This document shows, in pieces, positions 43,699 to 51,576 of a DNA stretch of 64,000 bases. The DNA is from Hymenobacter mellowenesis (lineage in GTDB: Bacteria; Bacteroidota; Bacteroidia; Cytophagales; Hymenobacteraceae). The notes below the pieces were generated by a model. That model searched no databases. It was not told the DNA's origin and saw only the letters and a program-made list of their open reading frames with translations. How positions within the stretch are numbered: position 1 is the first letter of the stretch; every line of letters begins with the position of its first letter. The DNA is taken from the NCBI RefSeq assembly GCF_030581005.1, contig NZ_JAUQSX010000009.1, positions 124,001-188,000 on the forward strand. The letters run 5' to 3'. The translations under genes and the position numbers were made by a program.

Positions 43699-44232
43699 AT
43701 GAAAAAAACCTTGCTCCTCGCCCTGAGCCTGACCGCCGCTGCTTACACCGCACAAGCGCAGGCCACGACCACGAAAGCCGCCGTGACGGCTGGCCCCGCC
43801 ATCACGTTTGAAGAGTCGAAATACGACTTCGGTTCCGTGGTGCAGGGCGGCACGGTCGACCACACCTTCAAGTTCCGCAACACCGGCACCGCGCCCCTCG
43901 TCATCTCGAACATCGGTGTGAGTTGCGGCTGCACCACCCCCGAGTGGACGAAAGAGCCCGTGATGCCCGGCAAAACCGGTACCATCGCCGCTCACTTCAA
44001 CTCGGCTGGCAAAATGGGCATGCAGAATAAAGTGCTGACCATTGAGTCGAACGCCACTGCTGGCAGCACCACCGTGTCGCTAGTAGGCGAAGTGAAAGAG
44101 GCTTCGGCCACCGCCAATGCCACCCCCGCCATGACCGCAACCACCACCGCCGGCTCGGCCACCGTGAAAACGGACGGCAAGAAGACCAAAGAGAAAGTTG
44201 GCGACGCCAAAATGAAAACCAAAATGAAGTAA
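43699..44232 (+). CDS. secreted DUF1573 domain protein
   Basis: 177 residues. Signal peptide ending AQAQA, then a DUF1573 (ASH-like) beta domain: ITFEESKYDFGSVVQGG, HTFKFRNTGTAPLVISNIGVSCGCT. The C-terminal 45 residues are a low-complexity Ala/Thr run with a Lys-rich end (KMKTKMK). Common periplasmic or surface protein in Bacteroidetes; role unknown. The start is the ATG at 43699, behind a strong promoter. Confidence 0.9.
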   Translation: MKKTLLLALSLTAAAYTAQAQATTTKAAVTAGPAITFEESKYDFGSVVQGGTVDHTFKFRNTGTAPLVISNIGVSCGCTTPEWTKEPVMPGKTGTIAAHFNSAGKMGMQNKVLTIESNATAGSTTVSLVGEVKEASATANATPAMTATTTAGSATVKTDGKKTKEKVGDAKMKTKMK

Positions 44233-44261
44233 GTTTTTGGGCTTTGGCCCTTGAACATATG

Positions 44262-44297
44262 AAAAGGGCAGCCTGCGCAAGCGGGCTGCCCTTTTTT
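44262..44297 (+). terminator. intrinsic terminator
   Basis: 12-bp stem (44262-44273 with 44284-44295) and T6 tail after the DUF1573 gene. Confidence 0.88.
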
Positions 44298-44318
44298 CGT
44301 TCTAAAGCTTAGGAAAAG

Positions 44319-44351
44319 AACGTCATGTCTCGGCAAGCTCGACATGACGTT
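44319..44351. repeat. collapsed AACGTCATG element, 33 bp (copy 12)
   Basis: AACGTCATG joined directly to TCTCGGCAAGCTCGACATGACGTT: the loop and one inner arm are gone, with the junction at an ATGTC repeat. Confidence 0.85.
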
Positions 44352-44359
44352 CTATAGGC

Positions 44360-44737
44360 CTACAACTCGCGCACGGCCAGTATCAGGCTCACCCAGCCGG
44401 CCAGAAACAGCAGGCCGCCCAGCGGCGCCACCGCGCCCAGCTTGGTGATGCCCGTGAAACAGATGCCGTAGAGCGAGCCGCTGAATACCACAATGCCGCC
44501 CAGCCATAGCCAGCCGGTGGTGCCCAGGCCGCGCAGCTCGGGGCGGGCGGCCCAGAGCGCGCCCACGGCCAGCAGCGCCAATACGTGAAAAAACTGGTAG
44601 CGCACGGCGGTTTCGAAGGTGTCGAGGCGGCCGGCTTTCACCAGCGTGTCGTGCAGGGCGTGGGCGCCAAAGGCCCCGATGGCCACGCCCAGGCCGCCAA
44701 ACACGGCGGCGAGTTGAAGCAGAAGTCGAGCAGTCAT
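44360..44737 (-). CDS. DUF423 membrane protein
   Basis: 125 residues, four hydrophobic helices. GGLGVAIGAFGAHAL and the RYQFFHVLALLAVG block are the DUF423 signature. Function unknown; inner membrane. The start is the ATG at 44737. Confidence 0.9.
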   Translation of the reverse strand: MTARLLLQLAAVFGGLGVAIGAFGAHALHDTLVKAGRLDTFETAVRYQFFHVLALLAVGALWAARPELRGLGTTGWLWLGGIVVFSGSLYGICFTGITKLGAVAPLGGLLFLAGWVSLILAVREL

Positions 44738-44800
44738 AAGCAGCAAAAATGGAGAAGCGGGAACGGCCGCGAAGGTACGGCCGCAGGCGCCGCCCACCGC

Positions 44801-46066
44801 TCAGATTTGGCGCTTCAGGTGTATCGACACGGTGTGCAGGTCGCCGTTGGGCCGGCGCAACACCATGAACACCAAGCGTCCGTCGTCGGTGCGCAGCATG
44901 CGGCTGAGCTGGGTGAGAGTGAGGTAATTGACCGGCAGGAAGTTGACGCTGACGATTTCTTCGTCGCGCTCCACGCCCGCGCGGTAGGCTGGCGAGTCGG
45001 GCATCACGCTCAGCACCAGGTAGCGGCGGTAGTCGGGGCCGGTAGCCAGCAGGTCGAGGCCGCACATGTCATGTTCGAAAGGCTCCTGGAGGCGCAGGTT
45101 GGGGCGCAGCAGCAGGCGCTGGTGCGGGTAGTCCACTATCAGCGAAAAGCGCTTGAGCAGCTCATAGCCCACGTTGCCGTTGCGGGGCACGTCCACGCGG
45201 CGGTACACGTCGGCCGCATCGGGGAAGGAGGTGAGCACCGAGCGGAGGCGGTAGCGGCCCAGGTGCAGTGACGTGACCCGGCCCAGGTAGCCGCGCACCG
45301 TGCCCGTGAGGCCCTGGCCCAGCTCGGCGGGCAGCCGGCGGGCGGGGCCCACGAGGCGCGGGTCCGAGTCGGTTTCGAGGGAAAGGGCGTGGCTGGCGCC
45401 GGTGTCCAGCACCAGCTTCAGGGTGAGGGTGAGCGAGTCGTTGAGCTGCACCGGAGCGTGGAAGTAGGCCTTGCCTTTTTCCAGCGAAATGGGCAGGCTC
45501 GACCACTGCCGCCCCCGCGGCGCCCGGAAAGCGGCCGGTTCGCTGAGCACCATAAACGACTCCTCGGGGCGCAGCGCCACCACGAAGCTGCGGAACAATT
45601 CCGACCCCAGAATGCCGTAGATGGGCACGCCCACGTAGCCCGACAGGTTGAGCGCATCGCTCTCCAGCACCAGCGGGCTGAGGTTTTTCGCTTCCACGCC
45701 GCCCAGTGCAAAGCGCACGCCGTCGGTTTGGTAGGCCAGTAGGCCGGTGTCGGTGCCGCCCGCGCCCACCACCCGAAACCGCTCGCCGTGGCGCAGCTGC
45801 AGCGAGTCGGCCAGGGCCGTGGAGGTGATGATGGTGGTGCTGACGCCGGTATCGAGCAAAAAATTGAAGGGGCCGAAGCCGTTCAGCATGCAGCTGACCA
45901 CCACCAGGTTGCGCTGCATCTGTATCGGCACCCGGGCGCGGTGGCGCTTGGCGTTGCTGAACCCGAACGGCGCCTCGGCTGCCTGCGTCTGGGCGCGCGC
46001 GGCCTGTTGTATTTCCCCGCCCCAGGCCAGGAAAATCACCAACCAGACAAAGCGCGGAAGAAACAT
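44801..46066 (-). CDS. double retropepsin-like aspartyl protease with PDZ domain
   Basis: 421 residues from the ATG at 46066, with an N-terminal signal or anchor. Two retropepsin-type halves each carry the active-site triad: LDTGVST at 71-77 and LDTGASH near 219-225, so a two-lobed enzyme could form within one chain. A PDZ-like domain at about 330-421 (VMPDSPAYRAGVERDEEIVSVN) is probably for substrate binding. Likely periplasmic. The longer frame to 46432 runs into menC sequence in the wrong frame. Confidence 0.87.
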   Translation of the reverse strand: MFLPRFVWLVIFLAWGGEIQQAARAQTQAAEAPFGFSNAKRHRARVPIQMQRNLVVVSCMLNGFGPFNFLLDTGVSTTIITSTALADSLQLRHGERFRVVGAGGTDTGLLAYQTDGVRFALGGVEAKNLSPLVLESDALNLSGYVGVPIYGILGSELFRSFVVALRPEESFMVLSEPAAFRAPRGRQWSSLPISLEKGKAYFHAPVQLNDSLTLTLKLVLDTGASHALSLETDSDPRLVGPARRLPAELGQGLTGTVRGYLGRVTSLHLGRYRLRSVLTSFPDAADVYRRVDVPRNGNVGYELLKRFSLIVDYPHQRLLLRPNLRLQEPFEHDMCGLDLLATGPDYRRYLVLSVMPDSPAYRAGVERDEEIVSVNFLPVNYLTLTQLSRMLRTDDGRLVFMVLRRPNGDLHTVSIHLKRQI

Positions 46067-46133
46067 GGCAAAGAAAAAGGCTACCGGGGCATTAAAGTAA
46101 GGGCAAAGACGCGCCTTTTCCGCCGGCGCCGCT

Positions 46134-47204
46134 TCAGGCCGGTAGTTCCCAGGTTCCCAGCGGGTCGTAGCGCAGGGCGCCGCCGTCGATGCGCAGCGGC
46201 GCGGCCACATTATTGTGGTAGAGCTGGCCCGTGCCAAGGCCCTGCGCGAAACCCTGCACGTCGTACTCGCCCGTGAGCTGGGCCACGGCGTTGAGGCCCA
46301 CGTTCGATTCCAGGGCCGAGGTAATCCACCAGCCGATGCCGCGCGCTTCGGCGAGCGCAATCCAGCGGCGCGTGGCGGCGTGCCCGCCCAGCAGCGTGGG
46401 CTTGAGCACGATGTAGGCGGGGCGGATTGCATCGAGCAAGGCCGCTTGCCGGGCCGGCTCGCTCACCCCAATCAGCTCCTCATCCAGGGCAATGGGCAGG
46501 GGCGAGGTGCGGCACAGCGCTGCCAGCGCGGCCGTTTGCCCGGCGGCAATGGGCTGCTCGATGGAATGAATGGCAAACTCGGCCAGCTGCGCCAGCCGGG
46601 CCGGCGCGTCGGCCGGGGCGAAGGCGCCGTTGGCGTCCACGCGCAGCGTGAGGCGCTCGGGGCCGGCCACAGCGCGGATTTCGGCCAGCAGCTCCAGCTC
46701 CGTGGCAAAGTCAAGGCTGCCGATTTTCAGCTTGAGGCACGAATACCCGGCCGCCAGCTTTTGCCGAATCTGCTCGCGCATGAAGGGGGCGTCGCCCATC
46801 CACACCAGCCCGTTGATGGGGAGCGCGGCCGAGCCCTCACTGAAGGCATTGGCGTAGAGCTGGCGCCGGCCGCCGTGGGCCAGGTCCAGGGCCGCGGTTT
46901 CGAGGGCAAAGGTGAGCGCCGGCAGGCCCGGACCCACGAATGCCGGCGCATCGGCCGCCGCGAAGGTGGCCCGTGCGCCGGCATTGAACCGCTCGCAGAG
47001 CTGGGCTACTGCGGCCGGGAAATCAGGGCCGTAATCGGGGCTGAGGCCGGCCAGGGGCGCGGCCTCGCCCAAGCCCACGAGGTGGGGCGCGGCCGTGTCG
47101 GTGAGGTGCAGGTACCAGGCCACGTGTTCGGCCAGGGCCCCGCGCGAGGTGCGGGCCGGAAAGTTGAAGCGCAGCGCGCGTTGCGAAAAGCGGAGACGAA
47201 GCAT
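46134..47204 (-). CDS. menC: o-succinylbenzoate synthase MenC
   Basis: 356 residues, enolase superfamily. It dehydrates SHCHC to o-succinylbenzoate, between MenD and MenE. Acid-base lysines are in LKLKIGS and VLKPTLLGG, metal ligands in DANGAF, HSIEQP and ALDEEL. It stands alone, about 40 kb from the other men genes. A CATCTTTG box ends four nucleotides before the ATG. Confidence 0.94.
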   Translation of the reverse strand: MLRLRFSQRALRFNFPARTSRGALAEHVAWYLHLTDTAAPHLVGLGEAAPLAGLSPDYGPDFPAAVAQLCERFNAGARATFAAADAPAFVGPGLPALTFALETAALDLAHGGRRQLYANAFSEGSAALPINGLVWMGDAPFMREQIRQKLAAGYSCLKLKIGSLDFATELELLAEIRAVAGPERLTLRVDANGAFAPADAPARLAQLAEFAIHSIEQPIAAGQTAALAALCRTSPLPIALDEELIGVSEPARQAALLDAIRPAYIVLKPTLLGGHAATRRWIALAEARGIGWWITSALESNVGLNAVAQLTGEYDVQGFAQGLGTGQLYHNNVAAPLRIDGGALRYDPLGTWELPA

Positions 47205-47208
47205 GCCG

Positions 47209-47216
47209 CAAAGATG
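47209..47216 (-). promoter_or_regulatory. -7-like box CATCTTTG for menC
   Basis: One mismatch from TAnnTTTG, ending 4 nt before the menC ATG; identical to the box at 36878. Confidence 0.42.
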
Positions 47217-47258
47217 CGCGGCAGGCCTCGTCTCCGCTTCGCGGGCAGCCGGCAGACG

Positions 47259-47522
47259 TTACTTGCTGCTGTTGTTGGTCTTGCCGCGCCGGCTCACGAG
47301 GCCGCCTTTGCGCCCGGCGTCGCGGGCCTCTTCGGCCGAGAAGCGGTGGCCCCGGCCGCTAGCGTGCGAGGCTTTGCCGCCTTCACTGGCTATACGGCGC
47401 TGGGTCTCCGGGCTCATGGCGGCGAAGCCGCGGCGGCTCTTGGTGCCCACGCGGTTGGCGGGGCGGGTAGCAGCTTTGGCGGCGGTAGTGGCTGCAGTGG
47501 AAACGGTGGATGAAGTTGCCAT
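47259..47522 (-). CDS. KGG-repeat stress protein (YciG/Con-10-like)
   Basis: 87 residues. An Ala/Thr-rich start is followed by KGG-type repeats: MSPETQRRIASEGGKASH and FSAEEARDAGRKGGL. Such small, glycine- and lysine-rich proteins are linked to general stress responses. Precise role unknown. Confidence 0.85.
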   Translation of the reverse strand: MATSSTVSTAATTAAKAATRPANRVGTKSRRGFAAMSPETQRRIASEGGKASHASGRGHRFSAEEARDAGRKGGLVSRRGKTNNSSK

Positions 47523-47817
47523 GGTACTATTGGAAAGGGGTTAAATGATATGCAATGGTAAGGGTTGCAGGCAGTAGTCGTACCCGAATTTGGCCGTTAT
47601 GTTGTGATTAATAAGGTTTTTAGCCATAAATACCACTTTGTACTGAGGAGCTTCTACGTACTTATTGTCGGACTCTGCGTGTTTATGGGATTTCTGAGTG
47701 AAATCTGTAGCTCGTCGGTGGCTATTGCGGGATATTTGGGCGGGGCCGTAACCTCGGGCGTGCTAATCCGGTTAGTGCGGTGTACGGCCGTGGTGGCCAT
47801 TGCCCTTGCTACTGCAT
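47523..47817. other. intergenic region without a confident gene
   Basis: AT-richer 295-nt divergent gap between the KGG gene and egtB. A plus-strand frame here is strongly hydrophobic (FVLRSFYVLIVGLCVFMGF...) but runs out of frame into egtB and lacks a stop before it; it may be a membrane-protein relic. Promoters of both flanking genes must lie here. Confidence 0.4.
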
Positions 47818-49152
47818 ATGTCCCAAGCTTCTGCTTCCCTGGCCGCGCCCCGTGCGGCCGTTTCGCCCTGGCCGGCCCGCTACCGGGCCGTGCGCGCCCA
47901 AAGCCAGGCCCTGTGCGCCCCGCTACTGCCCGAAGACACTGTGGTGCAGCCCGTCATCGACGTGAGCCCGCCCAAGTGGCACCTGGCCCACACCACCTGG
48001 TTCTGGGAAACCTTCCTGCTGAAAGAGTACGCGCCCGGCTACCAGCTTTTTCACCCGGAATATGCCTTTCTGTTCAATTCCTACTACAACTCGCTGGGCT
48101 CGCGCGTGAACCGGGCCGACCGCGGCACGCTCTCGCGGCCGCCTCTGGCCGACGTGGTGGCCTACCGCGCCCACGTGGACGCGGCCATGGCTGCCCTGCT
48201 CGCCCGCACCGACCTGCCGCCCGCCGTCTACGAGTTGGTGGAACTGGGCCTGCAGCACGAGCAGCAGCACCAGGAACTGCTGGCCACCGACATCAAATAC
48301 ATCCTCAGCACCAGCCCGTTGGCGCCGGCTTATCTGAAAAGTGCGTCGAGCGCTGACTCGGATGATGCTATTGTTTCACCTCTTCACGCCAAAGAAGCGG
48401 CCTGGCTACCTGTGCCGGGCGGCATCTACCGCATTGGTTTTCAAGAAGAAGGATTTTGCTTTGATAATGAGCTGGCGGCGCACGACGTGCTGGTGGCGCC
48501 CTTCGAGCTGCAGAACCGGCTGGTGACCAACGCCGACTACTTGGCCTTCATTGAGACCGGCGGCTACCGCGACTTCCGCTACTGGATGGGCGAGGGCTGG
48601 GACCTGGCCCAGGCCGAGGGCTGGGAAGCGCCGCTGTACTGGACGCGGCGCGACGGCGCCTGGTACCGCTTCACACACCACGGCCTGCAGCCGGTGGCGC
48701 CGGCCGCGCCCGTCACGCACATCAGTTTCTATGAGGCCGATGCCTACGCCAACTGGGCCGGCGCCCGCCTGCCCACCGAGGCCGAATGGGAGACGGCCGC
48801 CCGCCACTTCGGCGCCACGCCCGCCGGCGGCACCTGGCTGGAAAGCCAGCGGTTCGACCCCCAGCCACTGCCCGCCGACGCCGACCCCGCCCAGTGCCAC
48901 CAGCTGCTGGGCGACTGTTGGGAGTGGACCTACTCGGCCTACCACGCCTACCCCGGCTACTCCCGTGCCGCCGGGGCGCTGGGCGAGTACAACGGCAAGT
49001 TCATGGTGAACCAGCTGGTGCTGCGCGGCGGCTCCTGCGCCACGCCCGAAAGCCACATCCGCGTCAGCTACCGCAACTTCTTCCACGCCGACAAGCGCTG
49101 GCAGTTCACCGGCATCCGGCTGGCGCGGTCGGTCGATTCAGTTAACATTTAA
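47818..49152 (+). CDS. egtB: ergothioneine biosynthesis protein EgtB (sulfoxide synthase)
   Basis: 444 residues from MSQASAS at 47818. The N-terminal DinB-type domain supplies the iron-binding HEQQHQE (HxxxHxE, about 146-152) plus a histidine in KWHLAHTTW. The C-terminal FGE-sulfatase domain has RLPTEAEWETAA and VLRGGSCATP. EgtB couples hercynine to a thiol, cysteine or gamma-glutamylcysteine depending on type. egtD follows 127 nt downstream; the last codons lie in a repeat array. Confidence 0.94.
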   Translation: MSQASASLAAPRAAVSPWPARYRAVRAQSQALCAPLLPEDTVVQPVIDVSPPKWHLAHTTWFWETFLLKEYAPGYQLFHPEYAFLFNSYYNSLGSRVNRADRGTLSRPPLADVVAYRAHVDAAMAALLARTDLPPAVYELVELGLQHEQQHQELLATDIKYILSTSPLAPAYLKSASSADSDDAIVSPLHAKEAAWLPVPGGIYRIGFQEEGFCFDNELAAHDVLVAPFELQNRLVTNADYLAFIETGGYRDFRYWMGEGWDLAQAEGWEAPLYWTRRDGAWYRFTHHGLQPVAPAAPVTHISFYEADAYANWAGARLPTEAEWETAARHFGATPAGGTWLESQRFDPQPLPADADPAQCHQLLGDCWEWTYSAYHAYPGYSRAAGALGEYNGKFMVNQLVLRGGSCATPESHIRVSYRNFFHADKRWQFTGIRLARSVDSVNI

Positions 49153-49290
49153 CAAACCGCCGCTCGCCTGGAGGTGCCCCAGGCCTCCGTTCTTTCCAAT
49201 CCCACCCTTTCGCTCAACTCCTTTCGTCTGATGCTGGCCCAGTGGCCAAGTCGATGGAGTGTTAAATGTTTATTGCTAAATGTTAAATGT
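49146..49290. repeat. inverted TTAACATTTAAC / GTTAAATGTTTATTGCTAAATG array spanning the egtB-egtD gap
   Basis: The left unit contains the last three codons and stop of egtB, and the right units contain the start codon of egtD (ATGTTAAATG). Confidence 0.6.
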
Positions 49291-50242
49291 CACAACCGAG
49301 CTGGCGCAGCACGTGGCCGAGGGCCTGGGCAAAATGCCCAAAACGCTGTCGTCGATGTATTTCTACGACGACGCGGGCAGCCGGCTGTTCCAGCAAATCA
49401 TGGACTTGCCGGAATATTACCCCACGCGGGCCGAGTTTGCCATCTTCCGGGAACACGGCCCGGCCCTGGCGGCGGCCCTGAGCCCGGCGGGCAGCGACGG
49501 TTTTTCGCTGGTGGAGCTGGGCGCGGGCGACGGTGCCAAAACCAAGCTGCTGCTAAGCGAGCTGCTGCGCACCGCCACGGCCTTCACTTATGCGCCGGTG
49601 GATATTTCGGCGGGCGCCATGACGGGGCTGGTGGACACGCTGCGCCGGGAGCTGCCCGCCCTGCGCGTGGCGCCGGTGGTAGAAGATTATGCCACGGCCC
49701 TCACCCAACTGCGTACTTGGCCCGGCAGTAAGGCCGTGCTGTTTCTGGGGTCGAACATCGGCAATTTTGGCCCGGCCGAGCGGCTGGATTTCCTGCGCCA
49801 GCTGGCCGCCCCGCTGGGCCCGGCCGACCGCCTGCTCATCGGCTTTGACCTGCAGAAAGACCCGCGCCGCATCCGGGCCGCCTACGATGACGCGCAGGGC
49901 GTGACGGCCGCCTTCAACCTCAACCTGCTCACCCGCCTCAACCGCGAGCTGGACGCCGATTTCGACCTAGCCCACTGGCAGCACTACACCGACTACAGCC
50001 CCCTGACCGGCGCCGTGCGCTCGTTTCTGGTGAGTACCTGCGCCCAGCAGGTCCGCATCGCGGCGCTGGACGAAACCGTTGATTTCGCCGCCTGGGAGAT
50101 TATTCACACCGAGAATTCTTTCAAATTCACCCTGCCTCAGATTGAAGCTCTCGCAGCCGAAGTCGGCCTGCGGGTGGTAGAAGTCTTCACAGACGCGTCC
50201 GGCGATTTTGCCGATGTGGTGCTGGCGGCCCGGCAAGCATAG
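49280..50242 (+). CDS. egtD: L-histidine N(alpha)-methyltransferase EgtD
   Basis: 320 residues. Methylates histidine three times to hercynine. The N-terminal block MYFYDDAGSRLFQQI with PEYYPTRAE, the SAM motif ELGAGDGAKT and the FLGSNIGNF loop are diagnostic. The pair egtB-egtD is the core of the pathway; egtA, egtC and an egtE were not seen nearby. Confidence 0.94.
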   Translation: MLNVTTELAQHVAEGLGKMPKTLSSMYFYDDAGSRLFQQIMDLPEYYPTRAEFAIFREHGPALAAALSPAGSDGFSLVELGAGDGAKTKLLLSELLRTATAFTYAPVDISAGAMTGLVDTLRRELPALRVAPVVEDYATALTQLRTWPGSKAVLFLGSNIGNFGPAERLDFLRQLAAPLGPADRLLIGFDLQKDPRRIRAAYDDAQGVTAAFNLNLLTRLNRELDADFDLAHWQHYTDYSPLTGAVRSFLVSTCAQQVRIAALDETVDFAAWEIIHTENSFKFTLPQIEALAAEVGLRVVEVFTDASGDFADVVLAARQA

Positions 50243-50253
50243 GGGCTTGTGAG

Positions 50254-50350
50254 AACGTCATGCAGCGCGCAGCGAAGCATCTCGCATGCTTCGTTGCGCC
50301 GCTTAGATTACTACTGCACGCGAGATGCTTCGCTGCGCTCTGCATGACGG
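50254..50350. repeat. AACGTCATG-family palindromic element, copy 13
   Basis: GCAGCGCGCAGCGAAGCATCTCGC arm subtype, right end decayed to CATGACGG. Between egtD and the aminotransferase gene. Confidence 0.88.
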
Positions 50351-50383
50351 CACTTCACTTCATTCGAGAACTTCTATAAAAAA

Positions 50384-51502
50384 ATGCAACCTATCACCCT
50401 GGCCTCCGGCTACGGAAACTTCGCGGTGCCCGAAGTGGCTTTGGCAGCGGCCTCGCAGGCGCTGGAAGCTGCCCGGCAGACCGGTGAGCCGCTGGCCGTG
50501 AGCCCGGCCGCTGGCTTACCTGAACTGCGCGAGGCGCTGGCCCGGCGCTACTGCCAGCGCGGGGCGACCGGCGTGGTAGCGGAGCAGGTGGTGGTGACCA
50601 GCGGGGCCAAAACCGGTCTCTTCGCCCTGCTAAGCGAGCTACTGCGGCCCGGCGACGACGTGCTGCTGCCCACGCCCAACTGGTTCGGATTTTTTGAACT
50701 GGTGCGGCGGACCGGCGGCGTGTTGCGCACTCGGCCGCTGGCGGCGGCCGACAACTATACTCTCACGCCCGAAACGCTGCGCGCGGCCCTGACGCCGGCT
50801 ACCCGGTTGCTCATCCTCAGCAACCCTAACAACCCCACCGGCCGGGTATACTCGCGGGCCGAATGGGCGGCGCTGCTGGCCGTGACGACCGATTTCCCGC
50901 AGCTTTGGGTGCTCAGCGATGAGATTTACGAAGGCATTTGCTTCGGGGCTGTGCCAGTGCCCACGCTGCTGGCCCTGCCCGACCCCGGGCAGCGGCACGT
51001 GGTGGTGAGCGGTTTTTCGAAGTCGCTGGCCCTGGCTGGGTGGGGCGTGGGCTGCTTGGTGGCCCCGCTGGCCCTGGCCCGAGCGGTGGTGGCCCGGCTG
51101 TTTGCCACCGGCGTGGCCGTGCCAGTGCCAGCCCAGCTGGCGGCGCTGGCTGCCACCCGCCACGCCGAGGAAATTGGGGCCGGGCTGTGCGCGCAGCTAA
51201 CGCCTAATCGGGAGCTGCTGCTGGCGGCGCTGGCTGCCCTGCCGGGCGCACCAGCCACTGTGGCACCGGAAGGCACTTACTACATATTTGCCGATTTCAC
51301 CCGCTTTCTCACGGCAGGGGTGCCAGTGGTGGAAGCCTCGGCGCAACTGGTGCAGCGGCTGGCGGCGGCCGGCGTAGAGGTGGTAGATGGTGCTACCTGC
51401 GGCGCGCCCGGCTTCGTGCGCATGTCGTATGCCGTGGCCGAAGCGGAGTTGCGCGAGGCGCTGGTGCGGCTGCGGAAGCTGCTGGCGGCGGTATGGACAT
51501 AG
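50384..51502 (+). CDS. class I/II PLP-dependent aminotransferase
   Basis: 372 residues, fold type I. The PLP lysine is K213 in SGFSKSLALAGW, with SNPNNPTGRVYS and SDEIYEG as the cofactor-binding blocks and FVRMSYA as the substrate-arginine region. Aspartate/aromatic-type branch; the exact amino acid is not predictable. Downstream of egtD but separated by an element; it is not a typical EgtE. Confidence 0.88.
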   Translation: MQPITLASGYGNFAVPEVALAAASQALEAARQTGEPLAVSPAAGLPELREALARRYCQRGATGVVAEQVVVTSGAKTGLFALLSELLRPGDDVLLPTPNWFGFFELVRRTGGVLRTRPLAAADNYTLTPETLRAALTPATRLLILSNPNNPTGRVYSRAEWAALLAVTTDFPQLWVLSDEIYEGICFGAVPVPTLLALPDPGQRHVVVSGFSKSLALAGWGVGCLVAPLALARAVVARLFATGVAVPVPAQLAALAATRHAEEIGAGLCAQLTPNRELLLAALAALPGAPATVAPEGTYYIFADFTRFLTAGVPVVEASAQLVQRLAAAGVEVVDGATCGAPGFVRMSYAVAEAELREALVRLRKLLAAVWT

Positions 51503-51554
51503 TTTTCGCCTGTCATCCTGGCAAACTCTACGACCGGTCCCAAACCCCGAGCTG

Positions 51555-51562
51555 TACCTTTG
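51555..51562 (+). promoter_or_regulatory. -7 promoter box TACCTTTG for the MATE gene
   Basis: Full consensus, 14 nt before the ATG at 51577. Confidence 0.6.
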
Positions 51563-51576
51563 CCGGGCAATATTTT

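Noticed and set aside
47565-48356. 263-residue plus-strand frame upstream of and overlapping egtB
   Set aside because: Its second half is egtB in the wrong frame; only the first 80 hydrophobic residues could be a relic.
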